This document shows positions 52,617 through 61,367 of a stretch of 64,000 nt of DNA, piece after piece. This DNA comes from Neglectibacter sp. X58 (lineage in GTDB: Bacteria > Bacillota > Clostridia > Oscillospirales > Acutalibacteraceae), in NCBI RefSeq assembly GCF_009936035.1, contig NZ_QWEO01000002.1, forward strand, positions 1 through 64,000. Reading direction: 5' to 3'. Under the pieces are notes generated by a model. It had not been told where the DNA came from. It ran no database searches and saw only the letters and a program-made list of their open reading frames with translations. The translations under genes were made by a program, and so were the position numbers. The stretch's first letter is position 1; each line of letters opens with the position of its first letter.

Positions 52617-52910
52617 ATGAACGAACCCAGCTTTGTACAGGTTATCGCAATGGGACTCTGCACGGTTTTCGTGGTGCTGATCTGCCTCATTATCATCATC
52701 AAGATTATGGGCGCAATCATGACGAAGTTCACCGGCAACGCAGCCCCCGCCCCTGCCGCCGCACCGGCCGCGGCCCCCGCCCCTGTGGCGCAGGCTCCCG
52801 CCGCGGGAGGCAGCAAGCAGCAGGTTGTGGCTGCCATCGCGGCTGCCATTGCTGAAGACATGGGCGCGGACGTGAACCACATCAAGATCCATTCTATCCG
52901 CAAGCTGTGA
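52617..52910 (+). CDS. Na+-translocating decarboxylase gamma-like subunit
   Basis: A 97-residue small membrane protein: one membrane segment (MGLCTVFVVLICLIIIIKIM) then an Ala/Pro-rich linker and a helical tail (QQVVAAIAAAIAEDMG). This is the OadG/GcdD pattern, a subunit that assembles the decarboxylase complex and may bind zinc. AAAGGAGG precedes ATG 52617. It begins a gamma-biotin carrier-beta-alpha operon. Confidence 0.88.
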   Translation: MNEPSFVQVIAMGLCTVFVVLICLIIIIKIMGAIMTKFTGNAAPAPAAAPAAAPAPVAQAPAAGGSKQQVVAAIAAAIAEDMGADVNHIKIHSIRKL

Positions 52911-52966
52911 GCCTGGCGTGCAGGCTGCAGCCAGAAGTTAAATTTGATTGAGAGGTAACTGGTATT

Positions 52967-53326
52967 ATGAGAAACTATCATGTAAACGTAAACGGCACCG
53001 CTTATGAAGTTACAGTAGAAGAAGTAAAGGGCGGCGCCGCCCCTGTGGCCGCTCCCGCAGCCGCTCCTGCACCCGCGCCCGCCCCGGCCCCCGCAGCCGC
53101 TCCTGCCGGCGCCGGCGAGCAGGTTACCGCCCCCATGCCCGGCACCATCCTGGACGTGAAGGTTGCCGCAGGGCAGGCTGTGAAGTCTGGCCAGGTGCTG
53201 ATGGTGCTGGAAGCCATGAAGATGGAAAACGAGATTATGGCCCCCAAGGACGGCACTGTTACAGCCGTTTCCGTCTCCAAGGGTTCCTCCGTGGAGAGCG
53301 GCACACTCCTGTGCACCATCGCCTGA
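52967..53326 (+). CDS. Biotin carrier protein of the decarboxylase
   Basis: A 119-residue biotinyl protein. Residues about 25-45 form a flexible Ala/Pro hinge, and the C-terminal lipoyl-type domain has the biotinylation motif EAMKMEN with its lysine. It shuttles the carboxyl group from the alpha subunit to the membrane beta subunit. As a discrete carrier it resembles GcdC/MmdC rather than the alpha-fused domain of some OadA. The ribosome site GAGAGGTA precedes ATG 52967. Confidence 0.94.
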   Translation: MRNYHVNVNGTAYEVTVEEVKGGAAPVAAPAAAPAPAPAPAPAAAPAGAGEQVTAPMPGTILDVKVAAGQAVKSGQVLMVLEAMKMENEIMAPKDGTVTAVSVSKGSSVESGTLLCTIA

Positions 53327-53365
53327 GCGCGACCGGATGAAATCAAAAAATAAGGAGTGGAATCC

Positions 53366-54532
53366 ATGGAAGCTATTATGAACTTCTTGCAGAGCACCGG
53401 CTTCGCCCTCATCGGGGAAAACCCCTTGAACCTGGTGATGATCGTCGTGGCCTGTGCGCTGCTGTACCTGGCTATCGTGAAAAAATTCGAGCCGCTGCTG
53501 CTTTTGCCCATTGCCTTTGGCATGCTGCTGACAAACCTGCCCGGCGCGGGCATGTATCATGCCGAGTATTTTGCAGACGGCGTTATCAACTGGGCAGAGC
53601 TTGGCACCGGGCACGGCGGCCTGATTGACTACCTGTATCTGGGCGTGAAGCTGGGCATTTATCCCTGCCTGATTTTCGTTGGCGTTGGCGCTATGACCGA
53701 CTTCGGCCCGCTGATTGCAAACCCCAAGAGCCTGCTTCTGGGCGCTGCCGCCCAGCTTGGCATTTTCATCACCTACATCGGCGCCCACCTGATGGGCTTT
53801 ACCGGCCCTGAGTCCGCCTCTATCGGCATTATCGGCGGCGCAGACGGCCCCACCGCCATTTACACCACTGCCACCCTGGCCCCCCATCTCTTAGGGCCTA
53901 TCGCTGTGGCGGCATATTCCTACATGGCCCTGGTGCCGGTTATCCAGCCCCCCATCATGAAGGCCCTCACCTCCAAGGAGGAGCGCCGCATCAAGATGAG
54001 CCAGCTCCGCCCTGTTTCCAAGACGGAGAAGATCCTCTTCCCCATCATCGTCACCATTTTTGTCTCCTTCATGCTGCCCAGTGCAGCCCCCCTGGTGGGC
54101 TGCCTGATGCTTGGCAACCTGATGCGCGAGAGCGGCGTGGTTGACCGCCTGAGCAAGACGGTGCAGAACGAGCTGATGAACATTGTCACCATCTTCCTGG
54201 GCATTTCCGTAGGCGCTACCGCTACTGCCGCCAACTTCCTGAACCTGAAAACCCTGGGCATCCTGCTTATGGGCGTGGTGGCTTTTGGCATGGGCACTGC
54301 CGGCGGCGTGCTACTGGCAAAGCTGATGAACGTATTTGCCAAGGAGAAGGTAAACCCCCTGATTGGCTCTGCCGGCGTATCCGCTGTTCCCATGGCGGCC
54401 CGCGTGTCCCAGGTGGTAGGGCAGAAGGAGGATCCCTCCAACTTCCTGCTGATGCACGCCATGGGCCCCAACGTTTCCGGCGTTATCGGCTCTGCCGTAG
54501 CCGCAGGCGTGCTGCTGGCCCTGTTCGGCTAA
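53366..54532 (+). CDS. oadB: Na+-translocating decarboxylase beta subunit
   Basis: A 388-residue polytopic membrane protein that releases CO2 from carboxybiotin and pumps Na+ outward. The conserved [16 protein letters not shown] segment, with the Na+/catalytic Asp, is present, and [26 protein letters not shown] lies before it. OadB, GcdB and MmdB share this subunit type, so substrate identity comes from alpha. TAAGGAG precedes ATG 53366. The stop is followed directly by palindrome CCAGCGTGACGCTGG, related to repeat B. Confidence 0.94.
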   Translation: MEAIMNFLQSTGFALIGENPLNLVMIVVACALLYLAIVKKFEPLLLLPIAFGMLLTNLPGAGMYHAEYFADGVINWAELGTGHGGLIDYLYLGVKLGIYPCLIFVGVGAMTDFGPLIANPKSLLLGAAAQLGIFITYIGAHLMGFTGPESASIGIIGGADGPTAIYTTATLAPHLLGPIAVAAYSYMALVPVIQPPIMKALTSKEERRIKMSQLRPVSKTEKILFPIIVTIFVSFMLPSAAPLVGCLMLGNLMRESGVVDRLSKTVQNELMNIVTIFLGISVGATATAANFLNLKTLGILLMGVVAFGMGTAGGVLLAKLMNVFAKEKVNPLIGSAGVSAVPMAARVSQVVGQKEDPSNFLLMHAMGPNVSGVIGSAVAAGVLLALFG

Positions 54533-54565
54533 CCAGCGTGACGCTGGATCCGAGTCGCGCATCCG
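54533..54565 (+). repeat. Dispersed repeat B-like palindrome after oadB
   Basis: CCAGCGTGACGCTGG immediately follows the stop, then ATCCGAGTCGCGC, echoing the rplI copy. Confidence 0.5.
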
Positions 54566-54728
54566 TGCGCTGCGCGCACTGCTGTTGTGGGTAAGGCAAT
54601 GTTTTCCCCCGCGGGGGGCCTTGCAGATACACCACAGCCTTTGTAAAAACGGATGCCTTGCGGCGCGGAGGGAGCCTTTTAGGCGCCTTTCGGGCGGCGG
54701 GGTATTGAAATCATGAGAAAGGAAGGCG

Positions 54729-56198
54729 ATGAATCGCATTATGGCTAAGAATCCTTTAAAGATCATGGACACCATCCTGCGTGACGCCCACCAGTCCCAG
54801 GCTGCCACCCGCATGAAGATTGAGGACATGGAGCCTATCCTGCCCGTACTGGACAGCATTGGGTTCTGGTCTTTGGAGTGCTGGGGCGGCGCTACCTTTG
54901 ATGTGTGCATGCGCTTTTTAAATGAAGATCCCTGGGAGCGCCTGCGCACCCTGAAGAAGGGCCTGCCTAACACAAAGCTGCAGATGCTCCTGCGCGGGCA
55001 GAACCTTTTGGGCTACCGCCACTACGCTGACGATGTGGTGGAGGCTTTCGTGAAGAAGTCCATTGAAAACGGCATTGACGTGGTGCGTATTTTCGACGCG
55101 CTGAATGATCCCCGGAACGTCCAGGCCGCTGTGAAGTATGTAAAGGAATACGGCGGCATGGCGGAAGTGGCTATCAGCTACACCAAAAGCCCTGTTCACA
55201 ATGAGGAATACTTTGTGAAGCTCTCTATGGAGCTGGAGAAGATGGGTGCTGACACCATCTGCATTAAGGACATGGCAAACCTGCTGCTGCCCTATGACGC
55301 TTATTCCCTGGTGAAGAAGCTGAAAGAGAACGTGGGCGTGCCTATCCATCTGCACACCCACAACACCACCGGCACTGGCGACATGACAAACCTCATGGCT
55401 GCCCAGGCCGGCGTGGACATTGTGGACTGCGCCCTGTCCCCCCTGGCAAACGGCACCAGCCAGCCCGCCACAGAGGCCATGGTGGCAACCCTGAAGGGCA
55501 CCAGCCGCGACACAGGCCTTGACATGGAGAAGCTGTCTGAAGCCGCCGCCCATTTCCGGGGCGTGGCGGAGAAGCTGGACATCAACCCCAAGGTGCTGAA
55601 GGTTGACGTGAACACCCTGCTGTACCAGGTGCCCGGCGGCATGCTTTCTAACCTTATCTCCCAGCTTAAGCAGGCAAACGCCGAGGACAAATATTATGAC
55701 GTGCTGGCTGAGGTGCCCCGCGTCCGCGAGGACTTCGGCTATCCCCCGCTGGTAACGCCTACCAGCCAGATTGTAGGCTCCCAGGCTGTTTTGAACGTGC
55801 TTTCCGGCGACCGCTACAAGATGGTGACCAAGGAGAGCAAGGGCCTGCTGCGGGGCGAATATGGCCAGCTTCCCGCGCCTGTCAATGAGGACGTGCGGAA
55901 GAAGGCCATTGGCGACGCGGAGGTTATCACCTGCCGCCCCGCCGATTTGCTGGAGCCTGAAATGGAGAAGCTGCGGGCCGAGTGCAAGGAAAAGGGCATT
56001 GGCCACTGCGAGGAGGACGTGCTGAGCTACGCCCTGTTCCAGCAGGTTGCCACAAAGTTCCTGGACTGGCGGGATCATCCCGAGAAGCGGGAAGCGCCCG
56101 CTCCTGCTACCGCTTCCAAGGCCCCGGCGGCAGCAAATGCTGTTGACAACTCCCCCCGCACCTTAGTGGTGGAGGACTTGACAAACGGCAATTTCTAA
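54729..56198 (+). CDS. oadA: Oxaloacetate decarboxylase alpha / carboxyltransferase subunit
   Basis: A 489-residue HMGL-like TIM-barrel carboxyltransferase with no fused biotin domain. DTILRDAHQSQAATRM supplies metal and substrate residues, CIKDMANLL the (carbamylated) lysine and IPIHLHTHNTTGTG-type HLHTHNTTG the metal histidines. This combination is that of oxaloacetate/pyruvate-handling enzymes (OadA, PycB, 5S transcarboxylase), not glutaconyl- or methylmalonyl-CoA decarboxylases, so oxaloacetate is the likely substrate. The start ATG 54729 has AAAGGA five bases away; ATG 54741 is also possible. A 196-bp gap separates it from beta. Confidence 0.92.
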   Translation: MNRIMAKNPLKIMDTILRDAHQSQAATRMKIEDMEPILPVLDSIGFWSLECWGGATFDVCMRFLNEDPWERLRTLKKGLPNTKLQMLLRGQNLLGYRHYADDVVEAFVKKSIENGIDVVRIFDALNDPRNVQAAVKYVKEYGGMAEVAISYTKSPVHNEEYFVKLSMELEKMGADTICIKDMANLLLPYDAYSLVKKLKENVGVPIHLHTHNTTGTGDMTNLMAAQAGVDIVDCALSPLANGTSQPATEAMVATLKGTSRDTGLDMEKLSEAAAHFRGVAEKLDINPKVLKVDVNTLLYQVPGGMLSNLISQLKQANAEDKYYDVLAEVPRVREDFGYPPLVTPTSQIVGSQAVLNVLSGDRYKMVTKESKGLLRGEYGQLPAPVNEDVRKKAIGDAEVITCRPADLLEPEMEKLRAECKEKGIGHCEEDVLSYALFQQVATKFLDWRDHPEKREAPAPATASKAPAAANAVDNSPRTLVVEDLTNGNF

Positions 56199-56216
56199 AA
56201 CGCAATAGTCCTTTCG

Positions 56217-56246
56217 GCGGCACGGCTTCGGCTGTGCCGCTTTTTT
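56217..56246 (+). terminator. Operon terminator with UUCG loop
   Basis: Ten-bp stem (56217-56226 with 56231-56240) capped by TTCG and followed by six Ts. Confidence 0.9.
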
Positions 56247-56267
56247 ATGAAAAAATTTTTTCAGGGG

Positions 56268-56297
56268 GCGAACCTTTCCCATGCCCGGGCCGTCTAA
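56268..56297 (+). promoter_or_regulatory. ECF sigma-type autoregulatory promoter
   Basis: GCGAACCTTTC at 56268-56278 and CGTCTAA at 56291-56297, spacing 17 from GAAC to CGTC, match the ECF pattern (GAAC -35, CGTC -10). It lies 70 bases before the sigma factor gene. Confidence 0.7.
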
Positions 56298-56366
56298 TGG
56301 GTGTAAATGATAGTTAGGAAGCCCCGCGGCGAAAGCAATTCTGCGGGAGAAAAGAGGATGGGAAAC

Positions 56367-56894
56367 ATGGCGGAATCTATTGAAAAGCTGGTGAGAAGGG
56401 CAAAAAAGGGCGATCAGGAAGCCTTCATCGCGCTGATGGAGAGCCAGAAGCTTTCCATGAGCCGGATAGCCCTTTCTATCCTGCACAACGAGGAGGACGC
56501 GGCGGACGCCATCGGGGAGACGGTGCTGGCGGCTTTCTCCCAGCTATGCACCCTGCGGGAACCGAGGTTTTTTAAAACCTGGCTGACCCGGGTGCTGATA
56601 CGCAACTGCTGCGACCTGCTGCGGGGCCACCGCCGCACCGCGCCCATGGAGGGCCTGGGAGAGGTGGCGGCAGAGTCCCCGGACTATGACAGGGCCATGG
56701 ACGTGCGCCAGAGCCTTTCCCAGCTTGCGGAAAACGACAGGCTGGTGCTGACGCTTCACTACATGGACGGGCTGCGCATACGGGAAATCGCCTCCCTGTT
56801 GGGCGTGAAAGAGGGCACAGTGAAAACCCGGCTGATGCGCAGCCGGCAGCGGTTTAAGAAAATCTATCTGGGACAGGAGGGAGACTGCACATGA
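56367..56894 (+). CDS. ECF-family RNA polymerase sigma factor
   Basis: A 175-residue sigma factor with region 2 (DQEAFIALMESQKLSMSRIA, later EEDAADAIGETVLAAFSQL) and region 4 HTH (LRIREIASLLGVKEGTVKTR). It resembles SigV-like extracytoplasmic stress factors. AGAGG sits nine bases before ATG 56367; ATG 56358 is too close. The stop overlaps the next ATG (ATGA), so sigma and its partner are co-translated. The ECF-type promoter upstream suggests it drives its own gene. Confidence 0.9.
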   Translation: MAESIEKLVRRAKKGDQEAFIALMESQKLSMSRIALSILHNEEDAADAIGETVLAAFSQLCTLREPRFFKTWLTRVLIRNCCDLLRGHRRTAPMEGLGEVAAESPDYDRAMDVRQSLSQLAENDRLVLTLHYMDGLRIREIASLLGVKEGTVKTRLMRSRQRFKKIYLGQEGDCT

Positions 56895-58765
56895 AGCATT
56901 TGCAGAGAGGAAACGAAGAAACCCGGCGGCTTCTCAAAGAACTGGAAATCCCGGCGGTTCCGGCGGCTGTGGAGAACAGGCTGCGCCGGATATATGCGGA
57001 ACTGCCCGGGGAAATGCCTCAAACCTATGAGGGGCCTGTATACGGGACGGAAGATGACTTCGTGGAGGTGACGCCCTTTGAGGTGAAACCCATGCACCGG
57101 GCGGTGCGAGGGCTTCTGGGGGCCTGCGGGGCCATGGCGGCGGCAATGGTGCTGCTGATGGGGCTGAACACTGTGAATCCGGGCTTCACTGAAAGCCTGC
57201 CGGGCCTGGGGGGGCTGTTTGCCCAGATAAACGGCAAAAACCCCATGGGCACCAACTTAGACACTTATGACGATTTGGAGCAGGTGAGCCAGGTGGCCCT
57301 TGCAGAGCAGGACAGCGGCTATAAACTGACTGTGGACGAGGCCTTCTGCGACGGGAACTATGTATATTTCACCCTGGAGATGGAGTGCCCGGAAAGCGCG
57401 GCAGAATATGAAGCTATCTTCCCCTACAACAGGGCAGGCTCCCTCTCCCAGGAGGATGAACCCTATGCCCCTGCAAGATATACCATAAACGGCACTGTGA
57501 CAGGCGCAGAAAGCAGTGGCCTAACCGGATCCCCGGCAGAGGGGAAAATCGGCCTTGCCTATGCCCTCCCCGTCCGCGGCGGGGAAATGCCGGAAAACGG
57601 GGAGAAGGTTACTGTGGAGATGTCCATCCCGGCGCTGGAGGCCCACTATGGAAAGGGCCATGAGAAGTATGCCACCCCAGATTATATCCCCGTAGGCTTT
57701 GAGGCGGAATTTGAGGTGACTGTGAACACCAGCCATAACCACATCAGCGTGGGAGAGGGCCAGGACAACGGCGTGAGCGTCAAAGAAGTGGAGAGTACGC
57801 CGGGGTATATCAAGATAAAGATCGAGTCCCCCATGTGGGGCTATGAGGGCGAGGAAATGTACCATTTCGGCATTGTGAAGGGCATTCCCAACGAGTGCTT
57901 CCTCTACACCGAGGACGGCCAGGAGCTGGCGCGCAACTCCAATTTTTGGGAGGAAGACCCCAAATTGGCGGGGGCGAAGCAGGGCGAACATGACTGGCCC
58001 AAGAAGGGCGAGATGCTGGAGCATACCCTTGGCTTCAACGGCGCCCCGGCAGACTGCAAAAAGGTGAAGCTGCGCATATTTGATAACAGCCTGTTTAACT
58101 GGCAATACGACTCCCAAGGCGCCCCCAAGCCCAAGCTGTTTACCGAGCTGACCATTGACCTGGAAACCGGGGAGGCCGTGCCCAGCGACACCTATCTGGC
58201 GGAGGGCTTTGTGAAGACCGACATGGAGGAATATATCAACACCCAGCACACCCCGGATATCACCGGAGGATATATGATGGGCTCTGGCGGCATAGAGCCT
58301 TACCGCTATGTAGACCGCCATTCCTATGGCGCTGACGCGGAAACCGACCTCAACGGCTGGACCCACCAGGCAGACTTATACTGCGGCGTGGACGACCCGG
58401 ATCTGGAACTGCGATTCTACCGGGGCGGCGAGCTGCTGGGCACCATGAGCACCCCGGCCATGGACAAATGGGAAAAGACCGAATATGGCACGTACCACTA
58501 CACCGATGAAAACGGCCGCGACCTCTATATGAGCGACTGTGCCGACCTGCGGGAAACCATGCAGTTTATGGAATATCCCGCCGGGCCGAAGTGGGCCATC
58601 AGTTTCCGGTTCTATGTGGATGAGCCGGTAGACCCCCAGTGGGAAGCGGAGAACAACCAGTTTACTGACCGGATAGAGGTTGTGAAGAAGAGCACCGGCG
58701 AGGTGCTGGCGGATAACCCGGTTGGCGGGCAAGTGTTTGGCAGCGTGAAAAGCCAGGCAAACTAA
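56891..58765 (+). CDS. DUF4179-like membrane protein, putative anti-sigma factor
   Basis: A 624-residue protein: about 70 cytosolic residues, one membrane segment (LLGACGAMAAAMVLLMGL, about residues 74-91) and a large extracellular domain. Its start looks like anti-sigma DUF4179 proteins (a short region for sigma binding, TM, then SGYKLTVDEAFCDGNYVYFT). No catalytic motif is evident. The sigma factor gene overlaps its start, so it likely sequesters that sigma factor and senses an envelope signal. A strong terminator ends the pair. The extracellular fold and ligand are unknown. Confidence 0.8.
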   Translation: MKHLQRGNEETRRLLKELEIPAVPAAVENRLRRIYAELPGEMPQTYEGPVYGTEDDFVEVTPFEVKPMHRAVRGLLGACGAMAAAMVLLMGLNTVNPGFTESLPGLGGLFAQINGKNPMGTNLDTYDDLEQVSQVALAEQDSGYKLTVDEAFCDGNYVYFTLEMECPESAAEYEAIFPYNRAGSLSQEDEPYAPARYTINGTVTGAESSGLTGSPAEGKIGLAYALPVRGGEMPENGEKVTVEMSIPALEAHYGKGHEKYATPDYIPVGFEAEFEVTVNTSHNHISVGEGQDNGVSVKEVESTPGYIKIKIESPMWGYEGEEMYHFGIVKGIPNECFLYTEDGQELARNSNFWEEDPKLAGAKQGEHDWPKKGEMLEHTLGFNGAPADCKKVKLRIFDNSLFNWQYDSQGAPKPKLFTELTIDLETGEAVPSDTYLAEGFVKTDMEEYINTQHTPDITGGYMMGSGGIEPYRYVDRHSYGADAETDLNGWTHQADLYCGVDDPDLELRFYRGGELLGTMSTPAMDKWEKTEYGTYHYTDENGRDLYMSDCADLRETMQFMEYPAGPKWAISFRFYVDEPVDPQWEAENNQFTDRIEVVKKSTGEVLADNPVGGQVFGSVKSQAN

Positions 58766-58778
58766 ACCTAAATAAAGG

Positions 58779-58809
58779 GCAGGCCCCCAGTTGGGGGCCT
58801 GCTTTTTTT
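58779..58809 (+). terminator. Terminator after the sigma/anti-sigma pair
   Basis: GCAGGCCCCCA / TGGGGGCCTGC with a short loop and seven Ts. Confidence 0.85.
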
Positions 58810-58822
58810 GAAAGGAATTCCC

Positions 58823-58851
58823 TTGCAACTGTAAGAAAAAAGCGCTATACT
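58823..58851 (+). promoter_or_regulatory. Promoter of the DeoR-sfsA unit
   Basis: TTGCAA (58823-58828), 17-bp spacer, TATACT (58846-58851). Confidence 0.75.
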
Positions 58852-58887
58852 GATTAGAAAACGGGAAAGGGAAGGTATGGGGCGCAG

Positions 58888-59664
58888 ATGGGGATTCGGG
58901 TGAAGGAACGGGAGACGAAAATTTTAGAGCTGCTTGCCAAAGAGAAAAAGCTGGAGGTGGCGGCCCTGGCCCAGGTGCTGGGGGTTTCCAGCGTGACGGT
59001 GCGCAAGGATTTGGACACGCTGGAAGAAAAGGGGGTGCTGCGGCGGGAGCATGGCTATGCCCTCTTAAAAAGCGAGGACGATCTCTCCAGCCGTCTGGCC
59101 TACCACTACGCCTGCAAGGGGCGGATTGCCAAACGGGCGGCGGCGCTGGTGGCGGACGGGGAGACGGTGATGATTGAAAGCGGAAGCTGCTGCGCCTTGC
59201 TGGCAGAGGAAATCTGCACGTCCCGGCGGGACGTGACCATTGTGACAAACAGCGCCTTTATCGCGGGCTTTGTGCGGCAGAAGCCCCATGCCTATGTGGT
59301 GCTGCTGGGGGGCGTATACCAGAACGACGCGCAAGTGATGGTTGGCCCTCTGGTGGCCCAGGGCGCCCAGGGCTTTTTTGTAAACAGGCTGTTTATCGGC
59401 ACAGACGGCTATACCCCCCGGATGGGCTTTACCAACAGCGACCACCTCCGGGCGCAGGCTGTGCGGGACATGGCGGCACAGGCCGGGCATGTGGCGGTGC
59501 TGACGGAAAGCGAAAAGTTCACCCGCCATGGGGTGGTGCCCTTACAGCTTGGAGGGGCGGTGGATCTGCTGGTGACAGACGACGGCCTGCCTGAGGAATC
59601 CCGGCTGGCCCTGGGGCGGGAGGGAGTGGAAGTCCTCACCGTGGCCCGGGAGGGAAGGCTATGA
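58888..59664 (+). CDS. DeoR/GlpR-family transcription regulator
   Basis: A 258-residue sugar-phosphate-responsive repressor. N-terminal winged helix LEVAALAQVLGVSSVTVRKD and C-terminal DeoR sensor domain with SGSCCALLAEEI, TIVTNSAFIAGF and MGFTNSDHLRAQ. The phosphate-sensing Gly/Thr-rich segment is typical. ATG 58888 is the only sensible start. It overlaps sfsA by four bases (ATGA). The target genes and effector sugar phosphate are not visible nearby. Confidence 0.9.
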   Translation: MGIRVKERETKILELLAKEKKLEVAALAQVLGVSSVTVRKDLDTLEEKGVLRREHGYALLKSEDDLSSRLAYHYACKGRIAKRAAALVADGETVMIESGSCCALLAEEICTSRRDVTIVTNSAFIAGFVRQKPHAYVVLLGGVYQNDAQVMVGPLVAQGAQGFFVNRLFIGTDGYTPRMGFTNSDHLRAQAVRDMAAQAGHVAVLTESEKFTRHGVVPLQLGGAVDLLVTDDGLPEESRLALGREGVEVLTVAREGRL

Positions 59665-60338
59665 CATATGGGAAGGTGGTGAAGGGGACGTTTTTAGCCC
59701 GGCCCAACCGCTTTATCGCCCTGGTGGAGACAGGCGGGCAGGTGGAAACCTGCCACGTGAAAAACACAGGGCGCTGCCGGGAGCTGCTGGTGCAGGGGGC
59801 TGCGGTGTATCTGGAGGAGAGCGGGAACCCTAAGCGGAAAACACGGTTTGACCTGATTGCCGTGGAAAAGGGGGAAAGGCTTATCAACATGGACAGCCAG
59901 GCCCCCAACAAGGCAGCGGCGGAATATCTGCCCGCCCTTCTGCCCGGCTTAACCCTCCTGCGGCCGGAAACCGTTTTTGGCTCCTCCCGGTTCGATTTTT
60001 ACGCCGAAGCGGCAGGGGAAAAATGGTTCGTGGAGGTGAAGGGGGTCACCCTGGAGGAGGACGGAGTGGTGCTGTTCCCAGACGCGCCTACGGAGCGGGG
60101 GGTGAAGCACCTGCACGAGCTGTGCGCCGCCTTGGAGGCGGGCTACCGGGCCATGGCGCTTTTCATCGTGCAGATGGCGGACGTGGCCTATTTTACGCCT
60201 AATTCCCGCACCCATCCGGCCTTTGCCCAGGCCCTCCGGGAGGCGCAGGCAAAGGGGGTAGCCCTCCACGCGGTGGACTGCCTGGTTACCCCCTCCTCCC
60301 TTACGGCCCGCCGCCCGGTGGAAATCCGCCTGCCATAA
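59661..60338 (+). CDS. sfsA: Sugar fermentation stimulation protein SfsA
   Basis: A 225-residue SfsA-family protein with a nuclease-like core: [12 protein letters not shown] near residue 32, [27 protein letters not shown] and late [12 protein letters not shown]. The family was named for effects on maltose genes in E. coli; a DNA-binding or nuclease function is proposed but unsettled. It is translationally coupled with a DeoR repressor. A good terminator follows. Confidence 0.93.
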   Translation: MTYGKVVKGTFLARPNRFIALVETGGQVETCHVKNTGRCRELLVQGAAVYLEESGNPKRKTRFDLIAVEKGERLINMDSQAPNKAAAEYLPALLPGLTLLRPETVFGSSRFDFYAEAAGEKWFVEVKGVTLEEDGVVLFPDAPTERGVKHLHELCAALEAGYRAMALFIVQMADVAYFTPNSRTHPAFAQALREAQAKGVALHAVDCLVTPSSLTARRPVEIRLP

Positions 60339-60376
60339 AAGCGCTCCCTATGCCGGACCGCATAGGGGGCGCTTTT
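60337..60376 (+). terminator. sfsA terminator
   Basis: Seventeen-base arms (60337-60353 with 60360-60376, one mismatch), A-rich on one side and T-rich on the other; it overlaps the stop. Confidence 0.8.
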
Positions 60377-60774
60377 GGGGGATAAAGGACAGGAAGATTG
60401 TGAGGTATGTGTTCCGCCACTCCATGCTGCCCCAGATTACAGGCCTGGATCGGGTCTTTAACCCCCAGCTACGGGATTAAGCCCTGCCTGCGCCCCGGAG
60501 TGCAGCCTCTATAATATATTTCAAAGCGAGACGGCCTAAAAAGCCGCCCCGCTGTTTTTCTGCCCTGCTTATGGGGGGTGGGGGCAGCTGCCAAAAAAAC
60601 CACCAAAAAAAGCAGAATAAAATTGGATGGAGTGAAGCCGGATTTTTTACGGGAAGGCTACCATTTTACCCCAAAACGTGGTATACTATATGTATAAATA
60701 GCCTGGGTATTCACGAAATTATGAGAAAATGCAAGGAGTTATGAAAAGATTATGTGTATAGGAGGGTTGTGCAA
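60377..60774 (+). other. Spacer before the CarD-like gene
   Basis: No complete gene. Around 60395-60480 a frame reads [16 protein letters not shown], reminiscent of the cytosolic loop of binding-protein ABC permeases, possibly a remnant but too short to assert. A TATACT at 60682-60687 is a possible -10 for the CarD-like gene, with a poor -35. Confidence 0.35.
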
Positions 60775-61293
60775 ATGTATGAAATCGGCGAATTGGTGCT
60801 GTATGGCAGCACTGGCGTGTGCAGGGTCAGTGAAATCAAAACCCAGGATTTTCCCAGCACAGGAGAGAGGCGGCTGTATTATGTGCTGAAGCCCCTGTAC
60901 CAGTCCTGCGTTATCTCTGTGCCGGTAGATTCGGACAAGGTGTTTATCCGTCCTATTATCTCGAAAGACGAGGCGGAGCGGCTTATCAGCCTGATACCCG
61001 GGCGCAAGTGCGAGGCGTATCACAACCGTGCCACCCGGGAGCTGGCACAGCATTATGACACCATGCTGAAATCCCACAAATGCGAGGATCTTATCGACCT
61101 GACCATGTCCATCTACGCGAAAAAGGAGAATATGCACCGGCAGAAGCGGCGCTTTGGCACTGTGGACGAACGCTTCCTCAAACAGGCGGAGGATTTGCTC
61201 TTCGGAGAGCTGGCCGCCGCCCTGGAGATCCCCCGCAGCGAAGTGCGGGGCTATATTACGGCCCGGGTGACGGACGCGGAAAAGGCGGGGTGA
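60775..61293 (+). CDS. CarD/CdnL-family RNA polymerase-binding regulator
   Basis: A 172-residue protein. Residues 1-65 form the RNA polymerase-interacting Tudor-like domain (YEIGELVLYGSTGVCRVSEI and later YYVLKPLYQSC) and the rest is the helical CarD domain (CEAYHNRATRELAQ). Such proteins stabilise promoter open complexes and affect rRNA and stress transcription. ATG 60775 has AGGAGGG eight bases upstream. It is monocistronic. Confidence 0.9.
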   Translation: MYEIGELVLYGSTGVCRVSEIKTQDFPSTGERRLYYVLKPLYQSCVISVPVDSDKVFIRPIISKDEAERLISLIPGRKCEAYHNRATRELAQHYDTMLKSHKCEDLIDLTMSIYAKKENMHRQKRRFGTVDERFLKQAEDLLFGELAAALEIPRSEVRGYITARVTDAEKAG

Positions 61294-61320
61294 TCCCTGT
61301 CGGCATGTCCGGGAAAAGTG

Positions 61321-61354
61321 AAACCAGGCGGCGTTTTGCGCAGCCTGGTTTTTT
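61321..61354. terminator. Terminator between carD-like and ogt genes
   Basis: AACCAGGC/GCCTGGTT stem with an inner GCG/CGC and a T run on the plus strand; the opposite strand is also T-rich, so it can serve both convergent genes. Confidence 0.75.
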
Positions 61355-61367
61355 ATGCCCGTTCTTC

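Noticed and set aside
52376-53887. 503-codon minus frame across the decarboxylase operon
   Set aside because: Antisense to the gamma and biotin carrier genes; low-complexity Gly/His-rich translation from Ala/Pro linkers.
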